Assembly: GCF_018130615.1 (NCBI RefSeq)
Contig: NZ_JAFCKB010000009.1
Location: 186,001 to 250,000, forward strand
Direction of reading: 5' to 3'
Source of the DNA: Bradyrhizobium manausense
GTDB lineage: Bacteria; Pseudomonadota; Alphaproteobacteria; Rhizobiales; Xanthobacteraceae
DNA length: 64,000 nucleotides
A program made the position numbers and the translations under genes. The notes beneath the pieces are model-generated. The model saw only the letters and a list, made by a program, of their open reading frames with translations, made no database searches and was not told the DNA's origin. Numbering within the stretch: the stretch's first letter is position 1; each line of letters begins with the position of its first letter. This document shows, piece after piece, positions 60,528-64,000 of the stretch.

Positions 60528-60998
60528 ATGCCCGCCATTCAATTTCGGCTCAACGGCGCGAACCTTGGTGTGGATGCCGATCCCGATCAGACGCTGCTCG
60601 ACATTCTGCGCAACCGGCTCGGCGTCACCAGTCCGCATTTCGGCTGCGGGGCCGGTGAATGCGGAGCTTGTTACGTGATGGTCGACGGCCACGCGATGGC
60701 GTCCTGCGAGATGCCGATGTGGTCGGTCGCCGACAGGGACGTCGTCACGGTAGAGGGCCTCGGAACAGTGGAGCAGCCGCATCCGCTGCAACGCGCCTTC
60801 ATAACCGAGCAGGCGATGCAATGCGGCTATTGCGTTTCGGGAATCCTGATCAGCGCGGCGGCGCTGCTGCAGCGCAATCCGTCGCCGACGGAGATGGAGG
60901 TCAGGGCAGCGCTCGATCGCAATTTGTGCCGCTGTGGATCGCATAACCGCATGGTGCGGGCCGTGCTGCGGGCGGCCTCGGAGATGGCGGCATCATGA
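60528..60998 (+). CDS. 2Fe-2S subunit of a molybdenum hydroxylase
   Basis: A 156-aa xanthine-oxidase-family small subunit with two 2Fe-2S sites. The plant-type N-terminal cluster is FGCGAGECGACYVMVDG (near residue 40) with a fourth Cys in ASCEMP. The second, helical cluster is MQCGYCVSGILISAAALL (near 100) plus RNLCRCGSHNRMVRAVL. It has no signal sequence, no flavin domain and no cytochrome. Its stop overlaps the start of the large subunit (ATGA). This composition resembles IorA, NicA and similar two-subunit enzymes that hydroxylate N-heterocycles or aldehydes. Confidence 0.95.
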   Translation: MPAIQFRLNGANLGVDADPDQTLLDILRNRLGVTSPHFGCGAGECGACYVMVDGHAMASCEMPMWSVADRDVVTVEGLGTVEQPHPLQRAFITEQAMQCGYCVSGILISAAALLQRNPSPTEMEVRAALDRNLCRCGSHNRMVRAVLRAASEMAAS

Positions 60999-63127
60999 CT
61001 GCTCCGTCCCCTGCCCCGAAACTGCCGGCCAGCCTGGCGGCCAATCCAAGACTGTCGTCCTGGGTGAGGTTCACCGGCGAAGGGCGCGTGGCGATCTCGC
61101 CCGGCAAGGTCGAGATCGGCCAAGGCATTGTCACGGCACTGGCGCAGATCGCGGCGGACGAGCTCGACGTCGAGATAAGTCGGATCGAGATGATCCGCGC
61201 CTCGACCGCGACCAGCCCGAACGAGGGCGTCACCTCCGGCAGCCTGTCGATCCAGCAATCCGGCCGCGCGCTGCGTCACGCCTGCGCCGAGGTGCGCGAA
61301 CGCTTCCTCGCGGCAGCATCCGAACGTCTCGGCGTCGATGCATCGCTGCTCGGCGTCGAGGATGGCACGATCATGGGCCCCGGCAATGTCAGGACCAGCT
61401 ATTGGGAGCTCGCAGACGACGTTTCGCTCAACCATGATACTGCCGCCGGCGCTTCGGCGAAGACTGTGGCCAGGCGCACGGTGGCCGGACGTTCCATGCA
61501 ACGCGTCGACATTCCCGACAAGGTGTTCGCGCGGCCGCGCTTCCTTCACGATCACGCGCTGCCGCGGCTCGTGCACGGACGCATCCTGCGGCCGGACGTC
61601 TCGGGCGCGAAGCTGATCGCGCTCGACGAAGCCACTGCGCGCGCCGCGCCCGGGCTGATCGCGGTCGTCTGCGATGGCGGCTTTGCGGGCGTCGTCGCCG
61701 ACAGCGAGGCCGCCGCGGAAGCCGCGCTGAAAGCCTTGCGCAAGGGCGCCACATGGTCGGCCGGAGAGCCGCTCCCCAATGAGACCGATCTGGCGGGCTT
61801 CCTGAGAAGCGGGCCGGTCGAGAGCACCGTCATCGATACCAGGGCAGCCCCCGCATCAGGAAAGGCGGCCTGCACGCTCCGGCGGCAGTACACCCGCCCC
61901 TACATCGCCCACGCCTCGATCGCACCGTCCTGTGCGATGGCGCAATGGAACGGTGATCGTGTCCATGTCTGGACCCACAGCCAGGGCGTCTATCTGCTGC
62001 GCGCCGATCTCGCCATCGTGCTCGAGCTGCCGGCCGAAAACATCGTCGTCGAGCACATGGAGGGCGCCGGTTGCTACGGACATAATGCGGCCGACGATGT
62101 CGCGCTTGATGCCGTGTTGCTGGCAAAGGCTGTCGGCGGTCGTCCAGTGCGGGTGCAATGGTCGCGCCACGACGAGATGTCCCACGCGCCGTTTGGTGCC
62201 GCGATGGCGATCGAGATCGAGGCCGATCTCGACCCAGATAACGAGATCATCAGCTGGCGCCATGCGATCTGGAGCAACGGCCACACGGCGCGGCCAGGGC
62301 GCGCGACGCAGCCTGCCCTGCTGGCGGCGAGCGAGATAGCAAATCCCTATCCGCGCATGATCTCGACAAATCCGCCGACCGCCAATGGCGGCGGAGGAGA
62401 CCGCAATTCCGTCCCGCTCTACGACTTTCCGGCTTGGACCATCACGAGTCATCGCTTGTTGACCATGCCGGTGCGCACCTCGGCGCTGCGGACTCTCGGT
62501 GCGCAAGGCAACGTATTCGCGATCGAATCCCTGCTCGACGAAATCGCGGCCCTGCGCGGCGAAGACCCGATCGCGTTTCGCCTGCGGCACCTTCGCGACG
62601 AGCGGGCATGCGAGGTCATCCGTGCTGCCGCGCGACGCGCAGGCTGGAAGCCCGCGAAGCAGTCCGGCATCGGTCACGGCGTCGGCTTTGCCCGTTACAA
62701 GAACACGGGCGCGTATTGCGCTGTCATCGCCGAGATCGAAGGCGCCGAAGACATCCGCGTGAAGCGGCTGACGCTTGCGGTCGACGTCGGCGAGGCCATC
62801 AATCCGGACGGCGTGATCAACCAGATCGAGGGCGGCGCGATCCAGGCGACGAGTTGGGTGCTGAAGGAACGTGTCCGCTTCGACCGGACGCGCATCACAT
62901 CAACCTCGTGGACGGACTATCCGATCCTGACCTTCACCGAGGTGCCGGCAGTCGATGTCGAGATCATCCAGCGGCCGGAAATCGAGCCCGTCGGCGCAGG
63001 TGAAGCCGCGCACGGCCCGGTGACGGCGGCCATCGCGAACGCGGTCCACGATTGTCTCGGCGTGCGCGTGCGCGATCTGCCGATCACGCGTGACAGAATC
63101 ATCGCAGCCATGGAGCTTGCATCGTGA
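60995..63127 (+). CDS. IorB/NicB-like molybdenum hydroxylase large subunit
   Basis: A 710-aa molybdenum-binding large subunit. The N-terminal part (VRFTGEGRVAISPGKVEIGQ) holds a molybdopterin loop that in most family members is further along, and the a/b-hammerhead domain comes after it (RVDIPDKVFARPRFLHDHAL, near residue 175); this circular order is known for IorB-type subunits. The catalytic Glu is in PVGAGEAAHGPVTAA near residue 665, and AFRLRHLRDERA is also typical. No separate FAD subunit is present, so the electron acceptor is unknown, probably a cytochrome. Substrate unknown. It overlaps both neighbours by four bases. Confidence 0.92.
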   Translation: MTAPSPAPKLPASLAANPRLSSWVRFTGEGRVAISPGKVEIGQGIVTALAQIAADELDVEISRIEMIRASTATSPNEGVTSGSLSIQQSGRALRHACAEVRERFLAAASERLGVDASLLGVEDGTIMGPGNVRTSYWELADDVSLNHDTAAGASAKTVARRTVAGRSMQRVDIPDKVFARPRFLHDHALPRLVHGRILRPDVSGAKLIALDEATARAAPGLIAVVCDGGFAGVVADSEAAAEAALKALRKGATWSAGEPLPNETDLAGFLRSGPVESTVIDTRAAPASGKAACTLRRQYTRPYIAHASIAPSCAMAQWNGDRVHVWTHSQGVYLLRADLAIVLELPAENIVVEHMEGAGCYGHNAADDVALDAVLLAKAVGGRPVRVQWSRHDEMSHAPFGAAMAIEIEADLDPDNEIISWRHAIWSNGHTARPGRATQPALLAASEIANPYPRMISTNPPTANGGGGDRNSVPLYDFPAWTITSHRLLTMPVRTSALRTLGAQGNVFAIESLLDEIAALRGEDPIAFRLRHLRDERACEVIRAAARRAGWKPAKQSGIGHGVGFARYKNTGAYCAVIAEIEGAEDIRVKRLTLAVDVGEAINPDGVINQIEGGAIQATSWVLKERVRFDRTRITSTSWTDYPILTFTEVPAVDVEIIQRPEIEPVGAGEAAHGPVTAAIANAVHDCLGVRVRDLPITRDRIIAAMELAS

Positions 63128-63822
63128 CGACAGTGAACATTCTGAGCGGTGGCGCGGCGCAAGGCCTGGTGCGTGGTCTCGCCGAGGCCTTCAAGGCCCA
63201 AACCGGCTTCGACATCGACGGTGAGTTCGGCGCCGTCGGCGTGATGGCGGACAAGCTGCGCGCAGGTACGCCGGCCGATCTCTTGATCCTGACGCAGGCG
63301 CTGCTCGCAAAACTGGCGGCGGAGAAGCTGGTCACGCCCTCCTCGATCGCGGATGTCGGCCGGGTGGAAACCGCCCTCGCCGTTCGCAATCGCGATCCCA
63401 AGGTGACCGTAAGGACGGAAGCCGATCTGCGCGAGGTGCTCCGGTCCGCAGACGCCATCTACGTTCCCGACACCAAAGCCTCGACCGCCGGCCAGCACGT
63501 CGCGAAAGTGCTGGATCAGCTCGGCATCGCCTATGAGGTCGCCTCGCGCCTGAAGATATTTCCGAACGGCGCAACGGCGATGCGCGAGCTGGCCTCGTCC
63601 ACCGCGACGCGGCCGATCGGATGCACGCAGGCGACCGAGATCATCGCAACTGACGGCATCGCGCTCTCCGGTCCGCTGCCGCCGGGAAGCGAGCTGACGA
63701 CGATGTACACGGCCGGCATTGCCACGAAGGCGACGTATCCGAAAGAGGCCGCGGCGTTGATCGCGCTGCTCTCCGGCGCAGACCACAGGGAATTGCGCCG
63801 GCGCATCGGCTTTGCCGGATAG
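63124..63822 (+). CDS. ModA-like substrate-binding domain protein without signal peptide
   Basis: A 232-aa protein of the periplasmic-binding-protein type II fold (ModA/SBP_bac_11 like). It begins MTTVNILSGGAAQGLVRGLA, the first strand and anion-binding loop of ModA, and later has GAVGVMADKLRAGTPADLLI, YVPDTKASTAGQHVAKVLDQ and ATRPIGCTQATEII. No export signal precedes the fold, so it should be cytoplasmic. The GTG overlaps the stop of the molybdenum hydroxylase gene. It may help load the cofactor or sense substrate. Both are inferences. It ends 13 bases before the convergent SDR gene. Confidence 0.85.
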   Translation: MTTVNILSGGAAQGLVRGLAEAFKAQTGFDIDGEFGAVGVMADKLRAGTPADLLILTQALLAKLAAEKLVTPSSIADVGRVETALAVRNRDPKVTVRTEADLREVLRSADAIYVPDTKASTAGQHVAKVLDQLGIAYEVASRLKIFPNGATAMRELASSTATRPIGCTQATEIIATDGIALSGPLPPGSELTTMYTAGIATKATYPKEAAALIALLSGADHRELRRRIGFAG

Positions 63823-63835
63823 ATGCGAACCCTAT

Positions 63836-64000
63836 TTATTTATGCAACTGAGTCAGACCGGTCGGCGGACCGTCGACCCCGGTCCAGCCGCCGTCCACGA
63901 ACAGCGTGCTGCCGCTGACATAGCTTGCGGCATCCGAGGCGAGATAGGCCACGGCTGTTGCGACCTCGTCAGCGCGGCTCCACCGATTGAACACGGTGTG
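63836..64000 (-). CDS. SDR-family oxidoreductase, C-terminal end (partial)
   Basis: The last 54 codons of a gene that enters from the right edge. The sequence [20 protein letters not shown] followed by [16 protein letters not shown] is the standard C-terminal part of classical short-chain dehydrogenases, where a helix and the VDGGW turn close the cofactor pocket. A further 15 residues extend beyond the usual end. The Rossmann motif and catalytic Tyr-Lys pair lie outside the window. It converges on the ModA-like gene. Confidence 0.9.
   Translation of the reverse strand, partial: HTVFNRWSRADEVATAVAYLASDAASYVSGSTLFVDGGWTGVDGPPTGLTQLHK

Overview
This 64 kb window is from a high-GC alphaproteobacterium, most likely Bradyrhizobium or a close relative. 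The call rests on gene content: a Liv transporter next to a PaaK-like ligase, an Omp25/31-type porin, several Tct/Bug components, a CysD plus fused CysNC pair, and hairpin repeats of the kind common in that genus. No database was searched. I saw no rRNA, tRNA, CRISPR array or insertion sequence.

Layout. 1-2.8 kb: end of a branched-chain amino acid transporter (livF), an AGE-family epimerase and a PaaK-like CoA ligase. 2.8-10.7 kb: a surface-sugar cluster with an acyltransferase, two glycosyltransferases, a cupin, a DegT aminotransferase, a methyltransferase and a flippase; four of these genes are chained by stop/start overlaps. 10.7-26 kb: a type II secretion locus, with gspE-F-G-H-I-J-K-L-M on the minus strand, gspD and a prepilin peptidase diverging on the plus strand, and a GspC/GspN-like gene separated from the rest by a 1205-aa autotransporter on the opposite strand. 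26-41 kb: a methyltransferase, two secreted metalloproteases with different catalytic heads but the same tandem modules and tail, a small exported protein between them, a Sel1 protein, a beta-helix protein, a class III CoA-transferase and a 1306-aa VCBS/RTX protein.

41-47 kb: sulfate activation (cysQ, cysD, cysNC), a YdcF protein, an internally deleted flavoprotein remnant and a porin-like barrel. 47-50.3 kb: a tctC-B-A uptake system with a long cruciform inside it. 50.4-57.1 kb: an enoyl-CoA hydratase, serine-glyoxylate aminotransferase, a fused GlcD-GlcF-like flavin/Fe-S dehydrogenase, a GlcG-like protein and a second enoyl-CoA hydratase; this suggests glycolate/2-hydroxyacid oxidation with transamination of glyoxylate. 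57.2-64 kb: a molybdopterin oxidoreductase, then an operon of a Bug binding protein, a molybdenum hydroxylase (2Fe-2S subunit plus IorB-like large subunit) and a leaderless ModA-like protein, ending in a partial SDR.

Taken together the window is rich in envelope and secretion functions: type II and type V secretion, three proteins with features of type I substrates but no type I machinery in view, and surface polysaccharide genes. The less ordinary elements are the twin-protease pair, the interrupted gsp locus and the hairpin repeats placed just after stop codons or inside an operon.
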